In this document: positions 26,487 to 33,456 of the stretch, piece by piece | How the letters are laid out: each line of letters starts with the position of its first letter | Position numbering within the stretch: position 1 is the stretch's first letter | Assembly: GCF_937891315.1 (NCBI RefSeq) | Contig: NZ_CALAGI010000155.1 | Location: 1-63,287 of the forward strand | Source of the DNA: an uncultured Amaricoccus sp. | Lineage (GTDB): Bacteria > Pseudomonadota > Alphaproteobacteria > Rhodobacterales > Rhodobacteraceae | Length of the DNA stretch: 63,287 bases | Direction: 5' to 3' | The notes under the pieces: generated by a model | The model's database searches: none | Seen by the model: the letters and a program-made list of their open reading frames with translations, nothing else | Told to the model about the DNA's origin: nothing | Made by a program: the position numbers and the translations under genes

Positions 26487-26589
26487 CGCTCGATTCGTCA
26501 CCCCCGTGGCAGCACCCGATTCCTGCCGCCAGTTTGACCCGCCGCGGCGCCGAAAGCCACTTCGCAGTCGCACTCGCGCGACCGAACGG

Positions 26590-26614
26590 GGAACCTCATC
26601 CCCGACCCGGCGTT
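26590..26614 (+). promoter_or_regulatory. EcfG-type promoter (exact match)
   Basis: GGAAC (26590-26594), 16-base spacer, CGTT (26611-26614). This equals the alphaproteobacterial general-stress consensus. It points to the PRC-barrel gene whose ATG is 36 bases downstream. Confidence 0.82.
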
Positions 26615-26649
26615 TCCGAGGCATTCCAACAGACAAATGAGAGAAAACG

Positions 26650-27009
26650 ATGCAGGACCTGACCATGACCCACGACCATATCCGCGCCACCACGGTGAAC
26701 GGCACGGACGTCTTCAACGCCGACGGCGAGCATATCGGCCATATCGACGACATCGTGCTGTCCAAGGTGGCTGGCAACGCCGTCTATGCGATCATGTCCT
26801 TCGGGGGCTTTCTGGGGATCGGCGAGAGGTATCACCCGCTGCCCTGGCAGAGCCTGTCCTATGACGAGAATCGCGGCGGCTATGTCGTCAACCTGACGCG
26901 CGAGCAGCTGGAGGGTGGTCCGAACTACGAGCGCGGCCGCGAGCCGAACTGGAATGATCCAGAGTTCGAGGGCTCCATCTCCCGCTACTACGGCTATCCA
27001 ATGTTCTGA
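26650..27009 (+). CDS. PRC-barrel domain protein (cytoplasmic)
   Basis: 119 residues with no signal peptide. A PRC-barrel (PF05239) runs from about residue 12 to 85: GTDVFNADGEHIGHIDDIVLSK, YAIMSFGGFLGIGERYHPLPWQSL, GYVVNLTREQLEGGP. The C-terminus (EPNWNDPEFEGSISRYYGYP) is typical of stress-linked PRC-barrel proteins. PRC barrels bind RNA or partner proteins, and the role of this subgroup is not settled. An exact EcfG promoter precedes it, so it belongs to the general stress response. Confidence 0.88.
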   Translation: MQDLTMTHDHIRATTVNGTDVFNADGEHIGHIDDIVLSKVAGNAVYAIMSFGGFLGIGERYHPLPWQSLSYDENRGGYVVNLTREQLEGGPNYERGREPNWNDPEFEGSISRYYGYPMF

Positions 27010-27020
27010 CCGGCCACGAT

Positions 27021-27045
27021 CCGCGATGCCTGCCGGGCATCGCGG
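27021..27045 (+). terminator. 10-bp stem-loop after the PRC-barrel gene
   Basis: CCGCGATGCC (27021-27030) with GGCATCGCGG (27036-27045), 5-base loop, 11 bases past the stop. No T-tract, so it may only slow decay. Confidence 0.5.
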
Positions 27046-27082
27046 TACCGGGCCACGCCGGACCGAAAGGCCACCACGATCG

Positions 27083-27098
27083 TCGGACCATGGTCCGA
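27083..27098. repeat. 16-bp perfect palindrome
   Basis: TCGGACCA (27083-27090) is followed directly by TGGTCCGA (27091-27098), 75 bases upstream of the Asp/Gly-rich protein gene. A half-site-like CGGACCA occurs again near 27137. The size and symmetry fit a dimeric regulator site, but this is inference. Confidence 0.4.
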
Positions 27099-27172
27099 TG
27101 CGCCATCCGCGGCGCCGACGTACCTTTTCCTCAGCGGACCAACAATGGTCGAGTTCGAAGGGGAATGTACCA

Positions 27173-27994
27173 ATGCCCACCAAGAGAATCCTGTCCCGCC
27201 TTGCATCGACCGTCGCGGCCGGCGTCCTTCTGGCCACTCTGCCCGCCGCGCCCGGACTCGGGCCGAACGGCGCGACGCTTCAGGCCCCCTACGCTTTCGC
27301 AAAGGATGGCCGTGACGATGACAGCGGCAAGGGCGGCGGCAAAGGCGGCAAGAGCGACGACAAGGGCGGCGATGACCACGGCGGAAGCGGCGGCGGCGGA
27401 AAGGGTTCCGGCCGGTCGGGTGGCGATGACAGCTCCGGCCGGGGCTCTGACGACAACTCCGGTCGCGGCCACGACCGCGGTTCCGACGACGCCGACGACG
27501 GCCGCGGGGGGCACTCCGGCCGCGGCGGAGACGACGACGGTTCGGACGATCGAGGGTCGGACGATCACCACCAGGACGACCGCGGCTCCGACGATCACCG
27601 GTCCGACGATAGGGGCGGTCATGAGATCGAGGTGGTCAATTCCGATGGCACCAAGGTGGAAATCCACGACGGCGTTTTCGAACGCAAGGATGCGAGCGGT
27701 CGCACGATCGAGGAACGGCGCGCGACCCAGGCCGACGTGTCGCGGCTGCGCGGCCTGACGAAAACCGCGACGCCTCGCGCCACGAGCCGCGAGAGCGGCC
27801 GTGAAATCCGCGTCGGCTGGGTAACGAGCGTCGAGGCCGAGGGCCGAAACGTCGAGGTGCGCTATTCCTCAGGCTGGAAGGAGGAACTGGTAGCCGGCCG
27901 ATACGAGCTCAAGGATCCGGACAACAACACCGTCGTCGAGCGCTCCGCGACGACGGCCGACATCGGGCGGCTGACCCGTCTCGCGGGGAACTGA
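27173..27994 (+). CDS. Exported Asp/Gly/Ser/Arg-rich low-complexity protein with duplicated C-terminal module
   Basis: 273 residues, no family recognised. Parts: a signal peptide-like N-terminus (SRLASTVAAGVLLATLPAA, to about 40); residues about 43-150 almost entirely D, G, S, R, K and H in short repeats such as GRGSDDNSGRGHDRGSDD; then two homologous units of about 45 residues. The units begin EIEVVNSDGTKVEIHDGVFE (about 150) and NVEVRYSSGWKEELVAGRYE (about 222), and each ends in an ERxATxADxxRLxxL segment. The repeat region could be flexible, hydrated or ion-binding. GGGG lies nine bases before ATG 27173; the frame is open upstream from 26915 but overlaps the PRC gene. Confidence 0.75.
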   Translation: MPTKRILSRLASTVAAGVLLATLPAAPGLGPNGATLQAPYAFAKDGRDDDSGKGGGKGGKSDDKGGDDHGGSGGGGKGSGRSGGDDSSGRGSDDNSGRGHDRGSDDADDGRGGHSGRGGDDDGSDDRGSDDHHQDDRGSDDHRSDDRGGHEIEVVNSDGTKVEIHDGVFERKDASGRTIEERRATQADVSRLRGLTKTATPRATSRESGREIRVGWVTSVEAEGRNVEVRYSSGWKEELVAGRYELKDPDNNTVVERSATTADIGRLTRLAGN

Positions 27995-28033
27995 TCGCCG
28001 ATCCCGACGACACTGGTTGCGTACCGAGTAGCT

Positions 28034-28063
28034 GGCCCCGGAGCACATCGCCCCGGGGCCTTT
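28034..28063 (+). terminator. Terminator after the low-complexity protein gene
   Basis: GGCCCCGG (28034-28041) pairs with CCGGGGCC (28053-28060) across an 11-base loop, followed by TTT. It lies between convergent genes. Confidence 0.7.
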
Positions 28064-28073
28064 CGCTGCCCGT

Positions 28074-28718
28074 TCAGGTTCCGTCGCCCCAGGCTTCGCG
28101 CGCGATCAGCGTCGCTTCGACGCGGTTGCGCGCCCGCAGCTTTTCCAGGATCGTCGTCATGTAGTGCTTCACGGTCTTCTCCCGCAGGCCGAGCGCGATG
28201 GCGACTTCCTTGTTGCTCAGGCCGCGGGCGACGTGACGCAGAATGTCCTCCTCGCGCCGCGTCAGATCCTGCACGCCGGGCGCGGCGTCGTTCTTGCCAG
28301 ACGCCTGCATCGCGGTCAGCAGTCGCGCGGCGAGGGCGGGCGAGACGTGGGAATGTCCGGCCGCGATCTCGCGCAGGATCGCCAGCAACTCGGTGGCGGA
28401 GACTCCCTTCAGCACATAACCGACCGCGCCCGCCTTCATCGCCGCCATGACGTCGTGATCGGCCTCAGAGACCGTCAGCATGACGATTCGCACCTCGGGA
28501 AAACGACGATGGATCTCCGCCGCCGCCGCGATACCGCCGCCGGGCATGGAAATGTCGAGCAAGGCCAGGTCGGGGCGCGCCGCCTCGACCAGCGCCACCG
28601 CTTCGGCGGCGCTCGCCGCCTCGCCCGCCACGGTGAAGTCCTCCCCTTCGGCGATGCTCCGCGCCAGCCCTTCGCGATAGATCGGATGGTCGTCCGCCAG
28701 CACAACTCTGATCTTCAC
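28074..28718 (-). CDS. NarL/FixJ-family response regulator
   Basis: 214 residues. The receiver domain (1-120) has acidic D9-D10, phosphoacceptor D55 in LALLDISMP, T82 in VMLTVSE and K104 in YVLKGVSA. A LuxR-type helix-turn-helix (about 148-205) reads LTRREEDILRHVARGLSNKEVAIALGLREKTVKHYM. The GTG start at 28718 overlaps the kinase stop (GTGA). It forms a pair with the adjacent kinase; target genes are unknown. Confidence 0.94.
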   Translation of the reverse strand: MKIRVVLADDHPIYREGLARSIAEGEDFTVAGEAASAAEAVALVEAARPDLALLDISMPGGGIAAAAEIHRRFPEVRIVMLTVSEADHDVMAAMKAGAVGYVLKGVSATELLAILREIAAGHSHVSPALAARLLTAMQASGKNDAAPGVQDLTRREEDILRHVARGLSNKEVAIALGLREKTVKHYMTTILEKLRARNRVEATLIAREAWGDGT

Positions 28719-30124
28719 GTCTCGCCTCCCTGGGTCAGCGGCAGGCGCAGGCGCAGGACGGTGCCCCGCCCCGCCGAGCCTGACGCCACGCTCTCGATTT
28801 GGAAATCTCCGCCGATGCTTTCGGCCCGGTCCCGCAGACCGGCGAGGCCCTGCCCCCCGTCCGTCCGCGGCTCCGCCGGCGCCGAGATGTCGAACCCCGG
28901 CCCATCGTCACTGACCGACACCGCGACCGCGCCGCCCGCCACCGACGCCGCGATCCGCACCGCCGCGCGCGGTGCGTGGCGCGAAGCGTTGGACAGCGCC
29001 TCCTGAATGAAGCGGTAGACGCAGATCTTCGCCGATTGATCGACCCCCGGATCGGCCGCGCCCTCGTAGCTCCAGGCGATCGCGCTTTCGGAATGCCGCT
29101 GATGGGTTTCGATGGCGCGCGCGACGACGTCGCGCAACGGCGCCCGGTCGAGATCGGGCAGCGACAGCCCGCGCGAGATCGCCCGGATCTCGCCCAGCGC
29201 GGTGGCGATCGCGTCGCGGATCGCGCGCGCCTCGACCTGTCCGGCCTCGGTGTCTGGCACGATTCGCTCCAGCCGCAGCGCGGCGAGCGCGAGATATTGC
29301 GCCGGACCGTCGTGCAGGTCGGCGCTGGCCCGGCGCAGCGTGCGCTCGGTCTGCGCCGCCGCCCGCGCCGCCGCGCCCACCGCCCGCTGGCGCAGCTCGG
29401 CGTTCTGCGCCGCGATCGCGTTGCTGCGCCGTGCCTCCTCGCGCAGCATGGCCTTCTGCCGCTCGATGGTGCGCCCCCCGCCACGCACGATCCCGACGAG
29501 AAGCAGCCCGCAGCCGGCGAACACCGCCGCGATGAACAGCCAGCTTTGGCGCCGCGCCCGGGCAACGTCGCTGATCAGAGTGTCCTCAACCGCGTAGAAC
29601 TCGACCACGGCGATCACGTCGCCGGTCCAGACCTCGCGCACGGGACTGTATATTTCGAGCAGCGGCAGGCCCATCGCCGCCTCCGGCGCATTCTCCGCCT
29701 CGTGCAGTCCCTCGAAATTGGCGGTAACCTCGCCACGCCACGCCGCGCGCTGCGCGCCCGAGGGGGTCAGCGTCTTGCCGACGATCGCCGGATCCGACGC
29801 CGCGACCACGTAGCCGCCGGGCTTCCAGATCTTGTAGGAGACGATGCGCTGACCGAGCGGCGTGCCCGAAAACACCTCGGTCAGCGCCCGGTTCGCCGGT
29901 TCGGACAGGCTGTTCTCCCGCGCGAGTTCCTGGCTCAAAGGCGAGATGAAGCTCTCCATATAGAGCGCGGTCGCCGCCGCCGTGTTGCCGATCACCGCGC
30001 GCTCGATGCGCCCGGTGACCCATGTCCCGACCAGCAGCATCGCGGCGAGCATGACGACGCCGCCCGCGAAGACGAAGCGCCGCAGGAGCGTCTGTTCGCG
30101 CCAGAAACCGATCAGCCCGCCCAT
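28715..30124 (-). CDS. Membrane sensor histidine kinase (HisKA_3 type)
   Basis: 469 residues. Membrane segments at about 17-37 and 195-214 enclose a 155-residue periplasmic sensor region. It continues with a coiled stretch (AMLREEARRSNAIAAQNAELRQ), the HisKA_3 dimerisation/phosphoacceptor box ADLHDGPAQYLALAALRLE (His271) and a HATPase domain ending in VSDDGPGFDI and GGQGLAGLRDRAESIGG. DxHDGPAQ is usual for NarX/DegS-type kinases that pair with NarL regulators. The sensed signal is not evident. It is the first gene of the pair, overlapping its regulator by 4 bases. Confidence 0.93.
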   Translation of the reverse strand: MGGLIGFWREQTLLRRFVFAGGVVMLAAMLLVGTWVTGRIERAVIGNTAAATALYMESFISPLSQELARENSLSEPANRALTEVFSGTPLGQRIVSYKIWKPGGYVVAASDPAIVGKTLTPSGAQRAAWRGEVTANFEGLHEAENAPEAAMGLPLLEIYSPVREVWTGDVIAVVEFYAVEDTLISDVARARRQSWLFIAAVFAGCGLLLVGIVRGGGRTIERQKAMLREEARRSNAIAAQNAELRQRAVGAAARAAAQTERTLRRASADLHDGPAQYLALAALRLERIVPDTEAGQVEARAIRDAIATALGEIRAISRGLSLPDLDRAPLRDVVARAIETHQRHSESAIAWSYEGAADPGVDQSAKICVYRFIQEALSNASRHAPRAAVRIAASVAGGAVAVSVSDDGPGFDISAPAEPRTDGGQGLAGLRDRAESIGGDFQIESVASGSAGRGTVLRLRLPLTQGGET

Positions 30125-30373
30125 TCCGCAAGAACGCCCATGCCGCTCACGCCTTCCCGTTGACCGTCCCGCGCTACATCAACGCGGGCGCCGGCGATAC
30201 GGACCTTGGTCCGGGATCGCGCGACGGAGCGAGCTTTGTCCAGCGTGGTCAATCGCGCATTCCCAGGCCTCGTCGGCGCGCGGAGGCGCTGGCGTCGCGC
30301 CCGCCGGCTCGCTAACGTCGATTCACCGCCATCCACCGATCCTTGCCGGGACAGGGAGTCCAAGCCGCCCCCT

Positions 30374-31282
30374 ATGACGATTTTCAATGTCCGGCATGTC
30401 ACCTCGTACCGCTACAAGCGCCCCGTCGGCTTCGGTGACCATCAACTCATGTTCCGGCCACGCGACAGCTATGACCAGCATCTGCATCACGCCGAACTGA
30501 AGGTCGATCCGCCGCCGAAGGGCATCCGCTGGATGCACGACGTCTTCGGCAACGCGGTTGCGATGATCAGCTTCGAGGGACGCGCGAGCCAGCTGCGGTT
30601 CGAGACCAACATCCGCCTCGATCATACGCCGCATTCGGTGCCCAGCGTCGAAATCGCGCCGCCGGCCAAGGTCTATCCCTTCACCTACGGACCGGACGAG
30701 GCCGCCGATCTCGCCTGCACCATCAAGGCCCACTATCCCGACGACGAGATCGGCCGCTGGGCGCGCCGCTTCGTTCGCGTCGGCCGCCCGACCAGTACCG
30801 GGCGCCTCCTGATGACCATGTGCTTCGCGATCCACGAAAGCTTCGTCTATGCCCGCCGGCACGAGCACGGGACCCAGCCGCCGATGCTGACCCTGCGGCT
30901 GCGCCGCGGCACCTGCCGCGATTTCGCGCTACTGATGATGGAGGCGGTGCGCTCGCTCGGCTTCGCGGCGCGCTTCGTCACCGGCTATGTCTATGTTCCG
31001 TCGCACGATGACACCACGATAAAGGGCGGCGGCTCGACCCACGCCTGGTGCCAGGTCTATCTGCCCGGCGCCGGCTGGGTGGAGTTCGACCCGACAAATG
31101 GCATCGTCGGCAATCGCGACCTGATCCGCGTCGGCGTCGCCCGCGATCCGCGGCAGGCCATGCCGCTGGTCGGCAGCTACCATGGTCAAGCCGAGGATTT
31201 CGCCGGCATGTCCGTCGAAGTGAGGGTCACCAAGGATGGCGCGGTAGAGGAATTCACCGAAGGGCCCCGCTCGGCCGAGTGA
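30374..31282 (+). CDS. Transglutaminase-like cysteine protease family protein
   Basis: 302 residues. N-terminal bacterial transglutaminase domain (MTIFNVRHVTSYRYKRPVGF, residues 1-90), then the catalytic transglutaminase-like core with Cys181 in RRGTCRDFALLMMEAVRSLG, His223 in GGGSTHAWCQVYL and Asp239 in WVEFDPTNG. This Cys-His-Asp triad is complete, so an active peptidase or amidase is likely, although substrates of these bacterial proteins are mostly unknown. There is no signal peptide. The ATG at 30374 begins the conserved domain. It ends 3 bases before the convergent 80-residue gene. Confidence 0.9.
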   Translation: MTIFNVRHVTSYRYKRPVGFGDHQLMFRPRDSYDQHLHHAELKVDPPPKGIRWMHDVFGNAVAMISFEGRASQLRFETNIRLDHTPHSVPSVEIAPPAKVYPFTYGPDEAADLACTIKAHYPDDEIGRWARRFVRVGRPTSTGRLLMTMCFAIHESFVYARRHEHGTQPPMLTLRLRRGTCRDFALLMMEAVRSLGFAARFVTGYVYVPSHDDTTIKGGGSTHAWCQVYLPGAGWVEFDPTNGIVGNRDLIRVGVARDPRQAMPLVGSYHGQAEDFAGMSVEVRVTKDGAVEEFTEGPRSAE

Positions 31283-31285
31283 AGG

Positions 31286-31528
31286 CTACTGGTCCTCGGG
31301 ACCGTGGCCGGCGCCCTCGGGAATTTCCTCGGATTCGTCGCCCTGCGTGACCGCGCCCATCTCGAGCGCCTGGATCGCCGCGTCGATCTCCGCTACCTCG
31401 GTCGCCTCCGCGCCGGAATTGACCAGGCTCGCCCGCCGCTCCTGCAGCAGTTCGAGTCGCGTCTCGTAGGGAACATCCGTCCGGTCAACGATCCGGAGGG
31501 CGTCGTCCAGGTGGGTCGTGGCGGTCAT
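31286..31528 (-). CDS. Small acidic hypothetical protein under an EcfG-type promoter
   Basis: 80 residues, no recognised family. The N-terminal two thirds look helical (HLDDALRIVDRTDVPYETRL, ELLQERRASLVNSGAEATEV, AEIDAAIQALEMG). The C-terminus is acidic and flexible (GDESEEIPEGAGHGPEDQ). AGGGAG lies before ATG 31528. An exact EcfG promoter is 30 bases upstream, so stress expression is likely. A small cytosolic stress protein is the best description; no function is claimed. Confidence 0.72.
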   Translation of the reverse strand: MTATTHLDDALRIVDRTDVPYETRLELLQERRASLVNSGAEATEVAEIDAAIQALEMGAVTQGDESEEIPEGAGHGPEDQ

Positions 31529-31557
31529 CGAGGGCTCCCTTGCTCTACCTGCCCACA

Positions 31558-31583
31558 AACGCCGAGGGGGCCGGACGGGTTCC
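31558..31583 (-). promoter_or_regulatory. EcfG-type promoter (exact match)
   Basis: Minus strand: GGAAC (31583-31579), 17-base spacer, CGTT (31561-31558). It drives the 80-residue protein gene starting at 31528. Confidence 0.8.
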
Positions 31584-31620
31584 CGTGCCCCCTCGTTGTC
31601 GATCGCTCTCGCACCGGAAC

Positions 31621-31923
31621 TCAGATCGGGTTCTTTACCCGGCCACCAAGATCGGGCGGCGGCTCCGCGTCGATCTCTTCCGGCAGATCCGGCTGGAGGT
31701 CGCCCGTGTCGAGGAACGCGTCTTCCACCGGATCATCCTGTGTCGCAAGCGCCGACGTCAGTTCGGTGTCTTCGAGATCGTCCGTGGCGCCGATCCGCTC
31801 TTCCGCCTCGATCTGGCTCGTCGCCTCGGACCAGTGTCGATCCTGCTCGCCATCCGGCCGACCCTCGTTCTCCCAGATTTGTCTTGCCCGCTCCCGGATC
31901 ATCTCTTCCCTGTCGATTGCCAT
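31621..31923 (-). CDS. DUF2934 domain-containing protein
   Basis: 100 residues. The N-terminal 40 residues match DUF2934 (PF11154): IRERARQIWENEGRPDGEQDRHW followed by an acidic helix. The rest is acidic and probably disordered (DDPVEDAFLDTGDLQPDLPEE). The domain is short, soluble, of unknown function and frequent in alphaproteobacteria. GGGGAGGAA stands before the ATG. No exact EcfG promoter is seen in its upstream region, unlike its neighbour. Confidence 0.85.
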   Translation of the reverse strand: MAIDREEMIRERARQIWENEGRPDGEQDRHWSEATSQIEAEERIGATDDLEDTELTSALATQDDPVEDAFLDTGDLQPDLPEEIDAEPPPDLGGRVKNPI

Positions 31924-32103
31924 CGCTGTTCCTCCCCTGTCGCGCGACCGCGACGTTTACGGACTATAACTCCGGAAGGGCCGCGTGGTTCGCCTCCACC
32001 GCCGCCGCGGGGAAAAAAATCAGAGGATGCCCGTGACGCGCCCGTTCCCCGGGACCGAGTCTCGGGACGGGTCGTCTCTTTTCGTCGTGATTCATGCCAT
32101 CGA

Positions 32104-32126
32104 CCCGAGGGTCTTGATCCCTCGGG
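32104..32126. repeat. 8-bp inverted repeat (hairpin)
   Basis: CCCGAGGG (32104-32111) and CCCTCGGG (32119-32126) with a 7-base loop, in the gene-free region. No T-tract follows. Confidence 0.45.
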
Positions 32127-32251
32127 CTGGTTCCCCTAGGCTCCGTCGCGGTTGTCCGGTCGGTCGCGCAGGCGATGGGCTGGGCTTTTGGGGGTGGCCG
32201 CGAAGGGCGTTTCTCGACGCCGGACGCGGATGGCGGAAGGTGGTGTCCTGG

Positions 32252-32278
32252 GGATCCGGATCGGATCCGGACGGATCC
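32252..32278. repeat. Tandem palindromic GGATCCGGA units
   Basis: Two and a half copies of a 10-11 base unit (GATCCGGATCG, GATCCGGACG, GATCC), each containing the palindrome GGATCC. About 180 bases upstream of the acylation operon. It could be an operator or simple slippage. Confidence 0.4.
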
Positions 32279-32454
32279 AGCGCCTCGGTCACGCACGCGC
32301 CCCATTCGAGTTGTGTTTACGGCCGGGTGTGTCCCGGCGCGCTGTGGATGGAGTACCGGTTTGGTGAATGTCGTCGCCCCCCCGGGCACCGGGCCCCGTC
32401 ACGGGCGCCGGCCCGACAGGATAGCCCCGCCGCGACCGTCGCCGGGGGTCTGAC

Positions 32455-33456
32455 ATGTCAACCGCTCCAACCATCGACGACAAGGGCGCGGCCGCGACGC
32501 GGCCCGGCTTCCTGCTCGTCTATATTCTCGTGATCTTCGCGGCGATGCTCGGCGCCTCGCTCTATCATCTGCGCCACGCCGGCATCCTCTCCTGCCCGGC
32601 GACCGGCTATGACGACACGCACTACCTCGCCTATTGCCATGGCGACGCCTATGGCGACTACGATCACGGCGCGGTCTGGTTCGGGCTGGAGCCGGGCGTG
32701 CGCGAGACGGCGGCCGGCGCCGACGTGCTGTTCGTCGGCAACAGCCGGCTGGAGTTCGGCTTCTCCTCCGCGGCGATCGAGCAATGGGCGGCGGCGAACG
32801 ACCTCGCCTACTACCTGCTCGGCTTCAGCTATACCGAGAACTCGGCCTTCCTCGGGCCGCTGCTCGACGGGCTGAAGCCCTCGGCGGAGGCCTATGTGAT
32901 CAATCTCGACCAGTTCTTCATGGACAAGGCCTCGCCACCGGGCGCCGAAGTGATGTTCGGCGGCGGCTCGCTCGGCCGGTACGAGGGCAAGCGCGACTGG
33001 CAGGGGCCGCATCGGCTGCTCTGCGGCGCGCTGCCGATCCTCTGCGGCGAGGCCGTGTCCTACTACCGCGACCGCGCCAACGGCCAATGGTCGCACGAAG
33101 GCACGTGGCGAACCGACAAGGACGTGGCGCTGCTCGCCACCGGCATCGACGGCGAGCTCCCCGTCGATGTGGCCAGCCTGGACCGGGCGCGCGAGATCGG
33201 CGCGGCCTTCATCGACAAGCTCGGCGTCCCGCGCGACTGCGTGGTGCTGACCTACGTCCCGACGCGCGAGAACAAGCGCGCGACGGCCGATGCCCTGGCG
33301 ACCTCGCTCGGCTTCGAACTCGTCTCGCCGCGGCTCGACGACCTGCGTACATTCGACGGCTCGCATCTCGATCCGGCCAGCGCAGAGCGCTTCGCCGCCG
33401 CCTTCCTCGAAGTGGCCGGGCCGCGGCTCGCCGCTTGCGCGAACGGTGGAGCGTGA
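32455..33456 (+). CDS. Membrane-anchored SGNH/DltD-like protein of the acylation operon
   Basis: 333 residues: one N-terminal membrane segment at about 18-36 (GFLLVYILVIFAAMLGAS), then an extracytoplasmic domain. VLFVGNSRLEFGFSS places Ser97 in the position of the SGNH block I nucleophile, and DGSHLDPASAERF near the end supplies the Asp301/His304 pair of block V. This is the layout of DltD and AlgX-like proteins that finish surface acylation. Overall identity to named families is not obvious, so the SGNH assignment rests on motif and context. It is the first gene of a tight four-gene operon; its stop overlaps the next start. Confidence 0.75.
   Translation: MSTAPTIDDKGAAATRPGFLLVYILVIFAAMLGASLYHLRHAGILSCPATGYDDTHYLAYCHGDAYGDYDHGAVWFGLEPGVRETAAGADVLFVGNSRLEFGFSSAAIEQWAAANDLAYYLLGFSYTENSAFLGPLLDGLKPSAEAYVINLDQFFMDKASPPGAEVMFGGGSLGRYEGKRDWQGPHRLLCGALPILCGEAVSYYRDRANGQWSHEGTWRTDKDVALLATGIDGELPVDVASLDRAREIGAAFIDKLGVPRDCVVLTYVPTRENKRATADALATSLGFELVSPRLDDLRTFDGSHLDPASAERFAAAFLEVAGPRLAACANGGA

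Larger units (their letters stand above)
31924..32454. other. Gene-free 530-base region upstream of the acylation operon
   Basis: No credible gene in either direction; the ORFs here have random-looking composition. It holds the hairpin at 32104-32126 and the GGATCCGG repeats at 32252-32278. It should contain the promoter of the plus-strand operon beginning at 32455 and that of the divergent DUF2934 gene. A long untranslated leader or a small RNA is possible. Confidence 0.45.
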
